A stretch of DNA of 64,000 nucleotides from Actinoalloteichus caeruleus DSM 43889 (GTDB lineage Bacteria > Actinomycetota > Actinomycetes > Mycobacteriales > Pseudonocardiaceae), in assembly GCF_000429185.2 (NCBI RefSeq), contig NZ_AUBJ02000001.1, positions 4,216,001 through 4,280,000 on the forward strand, in the 5' to 3' direction. Position numbers and translations under genes: made by a program. The first letter of the stretch is position 1, and every line of letters starts with the position of its first letter. The notes beneath the pieces are model-generated. The model did not search any database, was not told the origin of the DNA, and was given only the letters and a program-made list of their open reading frames with translations. Shown in pieces: positions 54,494 to 62,283 of this stretch.

Positions 54494-54521
54494 CAGGGGT
54501 GTTCCCTTCGATGTTGCCGAC

Positions 54522-55139
54522 TCACCCGGCGTCGGCCGAGGAGTCGGTTCCGCCGGGCCGGGCCCGGCGGCGGCGAACGAGGACCGTCAGGGCGAAGGCG
54601 GCCGTGGCCACGGCCGCTCCGATCACCCCGACCAGGACGGCGCGGGGCACACCGCCCTGTTCGTCGGTCTGACCCTCCGCGGTGTCACCCGCGCCCGTGC
54701 TGTCCCCCTGCTCGGCCCCCACGGTCGCCCCGTCGTCGCCCTGGGCCAACGGTTCGCCGTCGCCCAGGGTGAAGGGGATGATCCCGCTCACCGGGTGGCC
54801 GTCGGAGGACACCACCCGCCACCGGATCTCGAAGCCGGCGTCGGTCATGCCCTCCTCCAACGGCACCGTGACCCGGGTGCCGTCCAGTTCTGGTTCACCC
54901 GCCGCCCAGTCCCGGCCCTCCTCGTCGACCACGATCACCGCGGCCCCGATCGTCAGGACGTTGCCGGAGAACTCCATCACCACCTCGGAAGGGGGCGACT
55001 CGAGCCGTTCCCCCGCTTCCGGGGTGCTGGACAACAGCTGGTCGTGGGCGAAGGCCGGCGTGACCGGCAGGAGCAACGCGCACAGCGTGAGGAACGCGCC
55101 CAGGAGCAGCGCGCGTGGACGTGACAGGACAACGGGCAC
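54522..55139 (-). CDS. CopC-domain copper-resistance protein
   Basis: A 205-aa protein. The signal peptide ends in AFAHDQLLSSTPEAGERL; the mature N-terminal His1 is the usual Cu(II) ligand. The CopC beta-barrel (VVMEFSGNVL, DGHPVSGIIPFTL) is followed by a flexible linker and a C-terminal membrane anchor (AVLVGVIGAAVATAAFALTVLV). GTG 55139 was chosen; the longer frame lacks a credible start. It is 28 nt upstream of the PCuAC gene. Confidence 0.88.
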   Translation of the reverse strand: MPVVLSRPRALLLGAFLTLCALLLPVTPAFAHDQLLSSTPEAGERLESPPSEVVMEFSGNVLTIGAAVIVVDEEGRDWAAGEPELDGTRVTVPLEEGMTDAGFEIRWRVVSSDGHPVSGIIPFTLGDGEPLAQGDDGATVGAEQGDSTGAGDTAEGQTDEQGGVPRAVLVGVIGAAVATAAFALTVLVRRRRARPGGTDSSADAG

Positions 55140-55247
55140 GACGGGGACCTTTCTTCGGCCGGTACGCCGCGAGCGACGGCAGAAGGAGACGCCGCACGCT
55201 GTCGGCGCTGGGAGGGGAACCACCACCCGGGGCGGTGGACGGAGACG

Positions 55248-55880
55248 TCAGACCACGCCGAGAGGGGGCGGTCCCCGCCGTCGGCACGCCGACGGGAAGT
55301 ACCCGGGAGGGAGGAGCACCCGGTCCCCGTACCCGCGGGGTAACCGCACGTCGGGGGCGTGCGGTGGGCGGAGGTCGAGGACGTGCAGCCGGTGCCGCAG
55401 CCACGCGGCGAACGCCGCCGCGAGCCGGCGGAGCCCCACCAGGGCGGCTTCGCCCCGGTACAGCGCCGCCACCGTGATCACCGCCGCCGCCCCGTGCCAC
55501 AACCACATCGACGGCCCGCCGTGCAGGTGCGGCTCGACCACCGCCGCCGAGGTGCCCAGCGCGTGGTGGTGCTGGTGGTGGTGCTCGTGGAGCACCGGCG
55601 GCCCGTGGTGGTGGTGCGCCGCGTGCGGATCGGCCCCGACCACGAAGAGCAGGTGGAACAGCACCTGGCTGGCCGCCACCGAGACCGACAACCGCGCCAG
55701 CGACAGCGACCGCCCGGCCAGCGCCACGCACACGACCACCGACACCGCCAGGGGCACGGCGACGCCCGACCAGGCCGGCGGGGTCCCGCCGCCCGCGACG
55801 TGCGAGACCAGGGCGAGGAAGGTGGCTACCGACGCGGCGGCCGTCCCCCGGAGGAGTCGGCGAGCTGGCGGTGTCGGCAC
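55248..55880 (-). CDS. His-rich polytopic membrane protein
   Basis: A 210-aa protein with about five membrane segments. Between helices three and four is a strongly His-rich loop (DPHAAHHHHGPP, LHEHHHQHHHAL), a likely metal-binding site. It is the first gene of the copper operon reading to 51272. The last 40 residues are Arg/Pro-rich. Family unknown; a copper or zinc handling role is inferred from the histidines and neighbours. Confidence 0.75.
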   Translation of the reverse strand: MPTPPARRLLRGTAAASVATFLALVSHVAGGGTPPAWSGVAVPLAVSVVVCVALAGRSLSLARLSVSVAASQVLFHLLFVVGADPHAAHHHHGPPVLHEHHHQHHHALGTSAAVVEPHLHGGPSMWLWHGAAAVITVAALYRGEAALVGLRRLAAAFAAWLRHRLHVLDLRPPHAPDVRLPRGYGDRVLLPPGYFPSACRRRGPPPLGVV

Positions 55881-56032
55881 GGCGCGATTGTCGCAGTTCG
55901 GCCGCCGGTGGGGACACGGCCCATAGGTCCCGTCCCCTCTCGGCCAACCGGAGTAGCGGTGGGCGGCCGTGATCCCCTGACCTCGATGGACGCCGCCGCG
56001 CGGCGGAGCGGGATGGCCGTCTCCCTCCGTGC

Positions 56033-57982
56033 TCAGTCGCCGACCCGCCCCGCCGGCAGGGGGGTGATCCGTGCGGCGCGGACGGCGTTGAGGATGACCA
56101 GGACCTCGGCGAGCTCGTGGACGAACACGACGCTGGCCAACCCGAGCGCCCCCGACACGGCCAGCGGGACGAGCACCGCGATGATCCCCAGCGACAGCGC
56201 CACGTTGCCCAGCATGATCCGTCGGGCCCGCCTGGCATGTCGGAGGACGTGCGGGAGGTGCCGCAGGTCCTCGCCCATCAACGCGACGTCGGCGGTCTCG
56301 ATGGCCACGTCGGTGCCCACCGCTCCCATCGCGATGCCCACCTCGGCGGTGGCCAGTGCCGGCGCGTCGTTGACCCCGTCACCGACCATCGCCACCGTGC
56401 GGCCCCGCCGGGACACCAGGGCGGCCTTGTCCTCGGGTAGCAGCTCGGCGTGCACCTCGCGGATCCCGGCGCGGTCGGCGAGCGCCCCGGCCGTCACCCG
56501 GTTGTCGCCGGTCACCATCACCGTCTCGATGCCGAGCCGCCCCAACCGGGCCACCACCTCGGGGACTTCCGGGCGCGGCTCGTCCCGGACGGCGATCGCG
56601 CCGAGGACCGTGCCGTCGACCTCGACGACCACCACGGTGGCGCCCAGCGACTGGAGCCGGGTGACCTCGGCGCGCAACGACCCCGGGTCGACCCAGCCCG
56701 GTTTGCCCAACCGCACCCGCCGCCCGGCCTGGCGTCCCCGCAGTCCCCGGCCGGGCACGGCGGTGACGTCCTCGGCGTCGGGGACCGCGTCGGTCGCGCC
56801 GAGGATCGCCCGGGCCAGCGGGTGCTCGCTGCGCGCCTCCAGCGCGGCGGCGACCGCCAGGACGTCCTCGCGGCGGCCGTTCCCCGGGGTGACGACGTCG
56901 ATCACCTCCGGCTCGTTGCGGGTGAGGGTGCCCGTCTTGTCCAGCGCGACGGTGTCGACACGCCCCAGTTCCTCCAGGGCGGAGCCGCCCTTGACGAGCA
57001 CCCCGTGCCGGCTCGCGGCACCCACGAACGCGACGACGGTCAGCGGAACCGAGATCGCGAGCGCGCAGGGGGAGGCGGCGACGAGGACGACGAGCGCCCG
57101 TTCGACCCACACCGACGAGTCGCCCAGCAGCGCGCCGAGGACACCGACCACCGCCGACAGCACCATGATCGCCGGGACCAGCGGTCGGGCGATGCGGTCG
57201 GCCAGCCGCTGCCCCCGCCCCCTCCGGTCCTGGGCCTCCTCGACGATGTGCACGATCCGCGCCAGCGAGGAGTCCGAGGCGGGGACGGTGACCTCGACCT
57301 CGACCGCGCCGCCCCCGTTGATCGCGCCCGCGTGCACCGGGGTGCCAGGACCGGCCTCGACGGGCATCGACTCGCCCGTGATCGCGGACAGGTCGAGCGT
57401 GGTGCGCCCGGAGCGCACGATCCCGTCGGTGGCCGCCCGCTCACCCGGTCGGACCAGCATCACCTCGCCCACGGCGATCTGCTCGGGCGGCACCGCCACC
57501 TGGACTCCGTCCCGGAGGACCGTCACGTTCGGCGGCACCAGGTCCAACAGCGCGCGGAGACCGTCCCTGGTCCGGCGCACCGCGTGGTGTTCCAGGCCCT
57601 CGGCGACGGAGAAGAGGACGCCGAGCATCGCGGCCTCCGCGAACTGGCCGAGAGCCACCGCCCCCACCGCCGCGATGGTCATCAACGTTCCCACGCCGAT
57701 CCGGCCGCGCAGCAACGCCCGCACGGCCCGGGGAGCGAACGTGGCCGCGCCGACGACGGCGGCGGCCAGCTCGACGACCGCGCCGACCCGCTCGTCACCC
57801 CAGGTGGAGATCAGCCACCCGGCCACCAACAGCAGGGCCGCCACGGCCGCCACGTGGAGCTCGCGGACCTGCCACAACCGTCGCGGTCCCCGCTGTTCGG
57901 CGTGGTCCCGGGGGCCGGGCTGGTCTCGGGTCCCGGGGTGTTCCTCCCGGGGGGCGCAGCACTCGTCAGCCACGGTCGCCAC
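56033..57982 (-). CDS. P1B-type heavy-metal ATPase
   Basis: A 649-aa protein with phosphorylation motif DKTGTLT (Asp348), actuator TGESMPVE, hinge GDGVNDAPAL and SEHPLA in the nucleotide domain. The metal-site motif in the fourth-last helix is SPCAL rather than CPC, and the late helix has VFVHELAEVLVILN. Both point to the Co/Ni/Fe (P1B-4-like) branch rather than Cu exporters. The N-terminus has a CC pair (ADECCAPREEH) but no classical HMA domain. It is preceded by a small leaderless gene that overlaps its start. Confidence 0.9.
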   Translation of the reverse strand: MATVADECCAPREEHPGTRDQPGPRDHAEQRGPRRLWQVRELHVAAVAALLLVAGWLISTWGDERVGAVVELAAAVVGAATFAPRAVRALLRGRIGVGTLMTIAAVGAVALGQFAEAAMLGVLFSVAEGLEHHAVRRTRDGLRALLDLVPPNVTVLRDGVQVAVPPEQIAVGEVMLVRPGERAATDGIVRSGRTTLDLSAITGESMPVEAGPGTPVHAGAINGGGAVEVEVTVPASDSSLARIVHIVEEAQDRRGRGQRLADRIARPLVPAIMVLSAVVGVLGALLGDSSVWVERALVVLVAASPCALAISVPLTVVAFVGAASRHGVLVKGGSALEELGRVDTVALDKTGTLTRNEPEVIDVVTPGNGRREDVLAVAAALEARSEHPLARAILGATDAVPDAEDVTAVPGRGLRGRQAGRRVRLGKPGWVDPGSLRAEVTRLQSLGATVVVVEVDGTVLGAIAVRDEPRPEVPEVVARLGRLGIETVMVTGDNRVTAGALADRAGIREVHAELLPEDKAALVSRRGRTVAMVGDGVNDAPALATAEVGIAMGAVGTDVAIETADVALMGEDLRHLPHVLRHARRARRIMLGNVALSLGIIAVLVPLAVSGALGLASVVFVHELAEVLVILNAVRAARITPLPAGRVGD

Positions 57983-58322
57983 CCCGGCCGGCCTCAGCCC
58001 GCTCCGGTGCTCCGCCGTCGAGCTCCCGCCCCGCCGCGGGGCCGGTCAGGGCGTCCACAGGGGATGCGGCATCGGGAACGGCGGTGACCAGCGGCCGGCC
58101 GCTCCCGGTGAGCCAGTGCGCCACCAGGCGCCCGTCGCGGCGGGCGGCACTCCCGAGCCGCCGGCGGTGGTGTGGAACCGGGTCCCTGGCCCGACCCGTC
58201 ACCCGGGCGCCGTCGCGCACGCACGGCTCGTCACCGGCCAGTGGCGCCGCCAGGCGGATCCGCTCCACGTGGGGGAGGTCCAGGCGCGGTGGCTCGCATG
58301 AGTTCCAGTCCGAGGCGATCAC
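57966..58322 (-). CDS. Small leaderless protein, possible degenerate ArsR-type regulator
   Basis: A 118-aa protein from GTG 58322. The promoter is clear: minus-strand TAGTTT (58329-58334), six bases, then GTG. Imperfect CAACA/TGTTG arms around it resemble an ArsR operator. The sequence has CEPPRLDLPHVERIRLA at the start and PHHRRRLGSAARRDGRLVAHWLTG, which recalls the recognition helix and wing of ArsR proteins, but the central HTH is not convincing. Overlap with the metal ATPase (17 nt) supports a metal-regulatory role by position only. Confidence 0.5.
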   Translation of the reverse strand: MIASDWNSCEPPRLDLPHVERIRLAAPLAGDEPCVRDGARVTGRARDPVPHHRRRLGSAARRDGRLVAHWLTGSGRPLVTAVPDAASPVDALTGPAAGRELDGGAPERAEAGRGGDRG

Positions 58323-58999
58323 ATCAACAAACTAACACTCGTTGTTCTGTTGGTATGTGAGCTGGTGGAGAGATGAGACCCAGGCCAATACCCGTTGGCC
58401 CTCGGGGTCACCGGCTGCTTGTCGTGGCCGAGGCGGAGCCCGCATCGGACGACGCACCACTCGGGATCTGGGCCGATGCGGGCCCAGTCGGCGTGCTTGA
58501 AGCTGACCCGACCCACATAGCTGACGTCCAGCTCGACCTCGGGTTCCCAGGACCACAACCGCACCCGCGCCCAGCTCGGGACGCGTCGGCGGCGGCGTTT
58601 CAGCGTGGTCGGTGGAGGAACGAAGTCCCGCACCCGCCACCGCCGGGCCAGGTCCCGCATCTCGGCGATCGTGTGAGTGGTGAGGTCGTCGAACTCGGCG
58701 TAGTGCCGCACCACGGCGCCGCAGAGCACGGTTCGTCGGTGGTCGAAGGTACCCACCAGGTAGCGCAGGCCGGGGGCGACGAGGGGTCCGTGGCCGGTGT
58801 CGAGGTCGACGTGACCGTAGAGGCGGCCCACGATCGGGGACCGCACCGCGCACCGGGTGATCCACGCCCCGGTGATCCCATCACGGGCGGCCGCGTCCTT
58901 GTCCGCTGCGGTTGGGTGGGCGTGAACCGTGCTGGTGGGCCTGGCTCCCGACGAGGCCAGCAGACGGCCGGGATCAGACGTGTCGTTCACGATGGTCAC
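58319..58999 (-). CDS. Unrecognised 226-aa protein (intact copy in right repeat arm)
   Basis: No family recognised. It has a globular N-terminal two-thirds (ITGAWITRCAVRSPIVGRLY, GLRYLVGTFDHRRTVLCGAV, WEPEVELDVSYVGRV), a basic RRRRR patch in the middle and no membrane helix. It starts at GTG 58999, overlapping the upstream gene by GTGA. Residues 1-177 are duplicated at 33270-33857. The end overlaps the start region of the metal-ATPase operon by 4 nt on the same strand. Confidence 0.7.
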   Translation of the reverse strand: MTIVNDTSDPGRLLASSGARPTSTVHAHPTAADKDAAARDGITGAWITRCAVRSPIVGRLYGHVDLDTGHGPLVAPGLRYLVGTFDHRRTVLCGAVVRHYAEFDDLTTHTIAEMRDLARRWRVRDFVPPPTTLKRRRRRVPSWARVRLWSWEPEVELDVSYVGRVSFKHADWARIGPDPEWCVVRCGLRLGHDKQPVTPRANGYWPGSHLSTSSHTNRTTSVSLLM

Positions 59000-59254
59000 G
59001 TCCCGCTGAGCACGGGGTCGGGCAGCAACTGGGACGTGAGGAGGAACCCCTCACCGGCCTGGGCCTCGGCGGTGTGCCGACACCGCAGCGGCCCCCGTGC
59101 CAGCTCGGGAACACCGGTGGGACCAGGACTGGGGTCACGGGGCAGCAGGTAGTACAGGCGGCCGGCCGTGCTGACCTCCGAACGCATGGCGTCGGTGCCC
59201 AGGGCGGCCAGGACGACCTGGCCCCGGAACGCCCAGGCCCGCAGGGCCTGGGGG
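58469..59254. repeat. 786-bp inverted repeat, right arm
   Basis: Reverse-complement match of 33015-33800. It covers most of two overlapping genes that are intact here, so this arm is the likely source. Confidence 0.88.
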
Positions 59255-59325
59255 TAGCGGGGGAACGGGCCGAGGTAGGAGCGGGCGTTGATCGGCTCCA
59301 GACAGCGGTTGATGACGTAGTACAC
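58996..59325 (-). CDS. Unrecognised 109-aa protein
   Basis: It begins VYYVINRCLEPINARSYLGP, and GQVVLAALGTDAMRSEVSTAG and LYYLLPRDPSPGPTG follow. There is no membrane helix. An AGGACGGG lies upstream of GTG 59325. It is coupled to the 226-aa gene by a GTGA overlap, and a truncated copy of the pair exists at 33015. The family is unknown; such small-gene strings are typical of integrated or decaying mobile elements in this order (inference). Confidence 0.65.
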   Translation of the reverse strand: MYYVINRCLEPINARSYLGPFPRYPQALRAWAFRGQVVLAALGTDAMRSEVSTAGRLYYLLPRDPSPGPTGVPELARGPLRCRHTAEAQAGEGFLLTSQLLPDPVLSGT

Positions 59326-59391
59326 GAACCCGTCCTGTTCAACAGAGCAGAAGAAGGAAGAAGGAAGGGGAACGGGGGTGGTGGGGGTTGA

Positions 59392-59745
59392 TCAGCGAGG
59401 GCGTAGGGGACTGGGTGGCCGCCACCGGCGTCCTGTCAGCAGGCGCGGCGCACCTGGGGCGTGCGGTGGGGGAAGGTCCTTCAGTTCAGCGGCGACCACA
59501 CCGACCGATCCGCAGCGCTGCCAGACCAGCCCGTCGCCGTCACGGACCCGGACGGCCTCGACCTCCCCGTAGCCCCGGATCACGCACCAGTCCACGAACG
59601 GCCCACCAGACCAGGCGAACCAGCCGACCAGCGTCCCGGTGCCCCGGGACAACGAGGTCCACTGCCAGCCTCGACGGGTCAACGCGTAGATCCCGGCCAG
59701 TTCCGGCACCGCTCGTAGCGCGGTCCGGGTCGCGGTGTCGGTCAT
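59392..59745 (-). CDS. Unrecognised 117-aa protein
   Basis: From ATG 59745 with GGAGG 6 nt upstream. Trp-rich globular core (RRGWQWTSLSRGTGTLVGWF, AWSGGPFVDWCVIRGYGEVE) and a Pro/Arg-rich tail. There is no signal or membrane segment. It reads with the two preceding unknown genes as one minus-strand string. Confidence 0.65.
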   Translation of the reverse strand: MTDTATRTALRAVPELAGIYALTRRGWQWTSLSRGTGTLVGWFAWSGGPFVDWCVIRGYGEVEAVRVRDGDGLVWQRCGSVGVVAAELKDLPPPHAPGAPRLLTGRRWRPPSPLRPR

Positions 59746-59829
59746 GGTCGTCCTCCGGCAGGTAGGGGCGGACCCGCCGCGACCGCACCACCAGCGGCGA
59801 CACCGTCTCGGTGTCCTCGGGAGCCGGGG

Positions 59830-60000
59830 TCACGGGGTGGGTCCGGGGAACAGGGTGGTCAGCGACCGGGACAGCGGGTGGTCCTCGACGGCCGAGCGGA
59901 ACGAGGCGACCAGGCCCACCACGACGCTCAGGGCTAAGCAGCCGGTGAGGACCGAGACGACGACGGGGACGAGGACGAGGACGAGGACGAGGACGATCAC
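59830..60000 (-). CDS. 56-aa Val/Leu-rich membrane peptide with a TTA codon
   Basis: From GTG 60000. The first ten residues alternate Val and Leu (from a GTCCTC repeat) and lead into one long membrane helix ending near LVASF; a short polar tail follows. AAGGA lies about 10 nt upstream. Codon 22 is TTA, rare in high-GC actinobacteria and dependent on the bldA tRNA in relatives. The repetitive 5' end makes the call less certain. Confidence 0.45.
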   Translation of the reverse strand: MIVLVLVLVLVPVVVSVLTGCLALSVVVGLVASFRSAVEDHPLSRSLTTLFPGPTP

Positions 60001-60241
60001 GAGTGAGGGGTCCTTCGGTCAGCAGGGGTGCACCGCGCGGGCCGTGGCGCACCGACAGCGGGCAGCAACGGAGGGGTGGTCGCCCGGTGGGAACCGGGAA
60101 CAACAGGGGGGCCGGGGTGTCCCGGTTCGACCCACCGGGCGACCGGGCAGCCACCACCCCCGACAGGCCGCGCGATTCCACACACGGGGAGGCGGGCAGG
60201 ACACGACCCGAAGGGGAGGCACCGGGGGTGAGCGGCTGCGA

Positions 60242-60505
60242 TCAGGAGTCGGTGGGGACGTCATCCTTCGGGACGACGACCGCACCGACCGGTCTCGGCC
60301 GAGGCGCGGAGGGTGGCCTGCGGCGGGGGCGACGGGGGCGGGGCCAGGGATGCCCGGCGGCGATCAACGCCTGACGGGTGGTGCGCCGGACCCGACGCAG
60401 CCGGATGGTTCCGCGGAGCGGGGGAAGCAGGACGCGGTCGGCCCATTCCACGGTCCACAGCAGGGTCAGGGCGGCCCAGGCTCCGAGGGCTGCGGACAGG
60501 ATCAC
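60242..60505 (-). CDS. Small single-pass membrane protein, basic tail
   Basis: An 87-aa protein from GTG 60505, overlapping the stop of the upstream gene by GTGA. One helix (VILSAALGAWAALTLLWTVEWAD) is followed by an Arg-rich cytoplasmic stretch (RLRRVRRTTRQALIAAGHPW, RPRRPRRRPP). Family unknown. Confidence 0.6.
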   Translation of the reverse strand: MILSAALGAWAALTLLWTVEWADRVLLPPLRGTIRLRRVRRTTRQALIAAGHPWPRPRRPRRRPPSAPRPRPVGAVVVPKDDVPTDS

Positions 60506-60954
60506 GCGACCCGCCCCCGGGGGTGTCGGGATGGGGCCGGGAGGGGGAGGTGTCCGCTGAGGACGGTGACCCACCCCGGGTCGGGGCCTTCGACCGCAGG
60601 CGGGAGGGTGGTGGGGGTGGGGCGCCAGTGATGGCGGCCGGTGTCCTCACTGTCGGTGTTCGTTCCGGTGTCGGGGTGGGTGCTGGCGTAGGCGGTTCCG
60701 GGTACCGATGGCCAGGGGCGGGCGGGACGTCCGCAGCCAGTGGGACTTGTGCGCGCTGGGGTCGACCACGGGGTGTCCGAGGTGGACCGGAGGACGCCAT
60801 CGGTGGGGGGTGGGCCGCTGAGGAAGACCACGCCGCTGACGGTGACCACGGCACGGATCGGCTGGTCAGGGCGCCCTCGGTGCCGGCGGTACACCTCGGC
60901 GAGCAGGACGGCTACGGCCAGTAGCATGGCTACCGGGATGGGATCGACGGGCAT
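60502..60954 (-). CDS. Unrecognised protein with N-terminal membrane helix
   Basis: A 150-aa protein from ATG 60954 with GAGGAA upstream. The N-terminal helix VDPIPVAMLLAVAVLLAEVY is followed by a basic patch (RRHRGRP), a short strand-like segment (IRAVVTVSGVVFLSG) and a Ser/Thr/Pro-rich tail. It is the first gene of the small-gene string and is divergent from the XRE regulator at 61198. Confidence 0.6.
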   Translation of the reverse strand: MPVDPIPVAMLLAVAVLLAEVYRRHRGRPDQPIRAVVTVSGVVFLSGPPPTDGVLRSTSDTPWSTPARTSPTGCGRPARPWPSVPGTAYASTHPDTGTNTDSEDTGRHHWRPTPTTLPPAVEGPDPGWVTVLSGHLPLPAPSRHPRGRVA

Positions 60955-61014
60955 TGCGTCGGTTCCTCTCTTCAAGGAGGGGCTGGGCGGCCCGCACAGT
61001 CAGCCCGGCCCCTT

Positions 61015-61040
61015 CGCTATGTCGTAGAGCTTTCATAGCG
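61015..61040. promoter_or_regulatory. Inverted repeat in a divergent promoter region
   Basis: CGCTATG (61015-61021) pairs with CATAGCG (61034-61040). It lies in an AT-rich patch between the small-gene string and the XRE regulator and is a candidate operator for that regulator. A G/C-rich hairpin (about 60973-61014) lies next to it. Confidence 0.45.
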
Positions 61041-61197
61041 CATATGTGGCTAAAAGAGGAACGTCACAGACAGCAAAATCGCATATTCGGAAGGAGTTTT
61101 CACTCCAACGGATTAGGTGTGACCCTGCCGGCAGGAGAGGCGACGGCGACGGTGGCTGCCCGGTCACGCTGCGGAGCAAGGATGGCAAGCTAACGAC

Positions 61198-62064
61198 ATG
61201 CCCACACCCACCGTGCGACGGCTACAGCTCGGCAACGAGCTCCGCCACCTGCGCGAACGCACAGGTCTGACGCTGGAGGAAGCCGGGAAGGCGATCGAAC
61301 GCTCGCAAGCCGTGATGTCGCGGCTGGAGCACGGCGTCACAGGCTTGAGACAGCGCGATCTGCGAGCGTTGGTGGAGTTCTACCAGGAGCGTGTCATCGA
61401 CAACGACGCGGTGGACGTGGAGTGGTACCTGAGCCTGAACAAGGGCGCCGACCAACGGGGCCACTGGAGCGGATACCGCGCTGCGTACGCGAAGTACTTC
61501 CGCATGGCTGTCGACCTCGAAGCTGATGCCTCGACCATCAACTGGTACGAGGTCGAGATCGTTCCGGGGCTACTCCAGACCGAGGAGTACGTTCGGGCCC
61601 TGTTCACCGAAGCGGGCACCCAGAGCGCTTCGGAAAGCCTGATACAGGCAAGGCTGGAACGTCGCACCGTACTCGTCTCCCACCAGGCACCCTGCGTTAC
61701 GTTCGTACTGTCCGAGTCGTGCATCAAGCGGGTACAGGGATCACCAGCGGTGATGCAGGGGCAGATCCGATACTTGCTCGACATCTCCGAGCAAGAGAAC
61801 GTCAGGATGCACATACTGCCGTTCCGCTCCAGAGCAGCCGGCAACGCGCGTTACCAGTTCACCCACTACGTCATACCGGCAGCTGGTAAGGCATCACCGT
61901 TGGAATTCGTGTACACAGAGTCATACCGGGCTGGCGAGTATTTGGATGATCCAGATTCGATTTCCAGCTACAAGCAGCTTTGGGGCAGGCTGCTGGGCTC
62001 TGCTCTGGACACTGTTGACACCCGCAACTACCTCATACACGCACAGAGCAGCTATTCGGAGTAA
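61198..62064 (+). CDS. XRE-family regulator with DUF5753 (Scr1-like)
   Basis: A 288-aa protein. The N-terminal XRE HTH (LGNELRHLRERTGLTLEEAG, KAIERSQAVMSRLEHG) occupies residues 10-65. A DUF5753 domain follows: YEVEIVPGLLQTEEYVRALF, QARLERRTVLV, VRMHILPFRS. DUF5753 regulators act with DUF397 partners encoded directly downstream, as here. It is the intact member of a family represented at 32761 only by a C-terminal stub. GC content is lower than in the neighbours. Confidence 0.92.
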   Translation: MPTPTVRRLQLGNELRHLRERTGLTLEEAGKAIERSQAVMSRLEHGVTGLRQRDLRALVEFYQERVIDNDAVDVEWYLSLNKGADQRGHWSGYRAAYAKYFRMAVDLEADASTINWYEVEIVPGLLQTEEYVRALFTEAGTQSASESLIQARLERRTVLVSHQAPCVTFVLSESCIKRVQGSPAVMQGQIRYLLDISEQENVRMHILPFRSRAAGNARYQFTHYVIPAAGKASPLEFVYTESYRAGEYLDDPDSISSYKQLWGRLLGSALDTVDTRNYLIHAQSSYSE

Positions 62065-62069
62065 GGACC

Positions 62070-62267
62070 ATGCAGATGGACGTAGTCCTGGCCAACTGGC
62101 GGAAGTCAACGCGCAGCAGCGGCAACGATGGTGGATGCGTGGAGATTGGCGGTGCACCGGGCCTCGTCGGCATCCGCGACACCAAGAACCGCGCCGGTGG
62201 CACCCTCGTCGTCAGTCGCCACACCTTCAGCAGCTTCCTCACGGCGGTCAAGGCCGGCCGCCTCTGA
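62070..62267 (+). CDS. DUF397 protein (right copy a)
   Basis: A 65-aa protein 5 nt after the regulator stop (NWRKSTRSSGNDGGCVEIG, IRDTKNRAGGTLVVSR). It is the cognate partner of the XRE-DUF5753 protein. The 3' half is shared with the left copy at 32548. Confidence 0.9.
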   Translation: MQMDVVLANWRKSTRSSGNDGGCVEIGGAPGLVGIRDTKNRAGGTLVVSRHTFSSFLTAVKAGRL

Positions 62268-62283
62268 CACCCACCGGCCCGCC

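Noticed and set aside
60019-60183. 54-aa Arg/Cys-rich open frame (starts VWNRAACRGW)
   Set aside because: It lies upstream of the small membrane peptide, but has no ribosome site, no family and a biased composition; a competing frame (59997-60185) is equally open.
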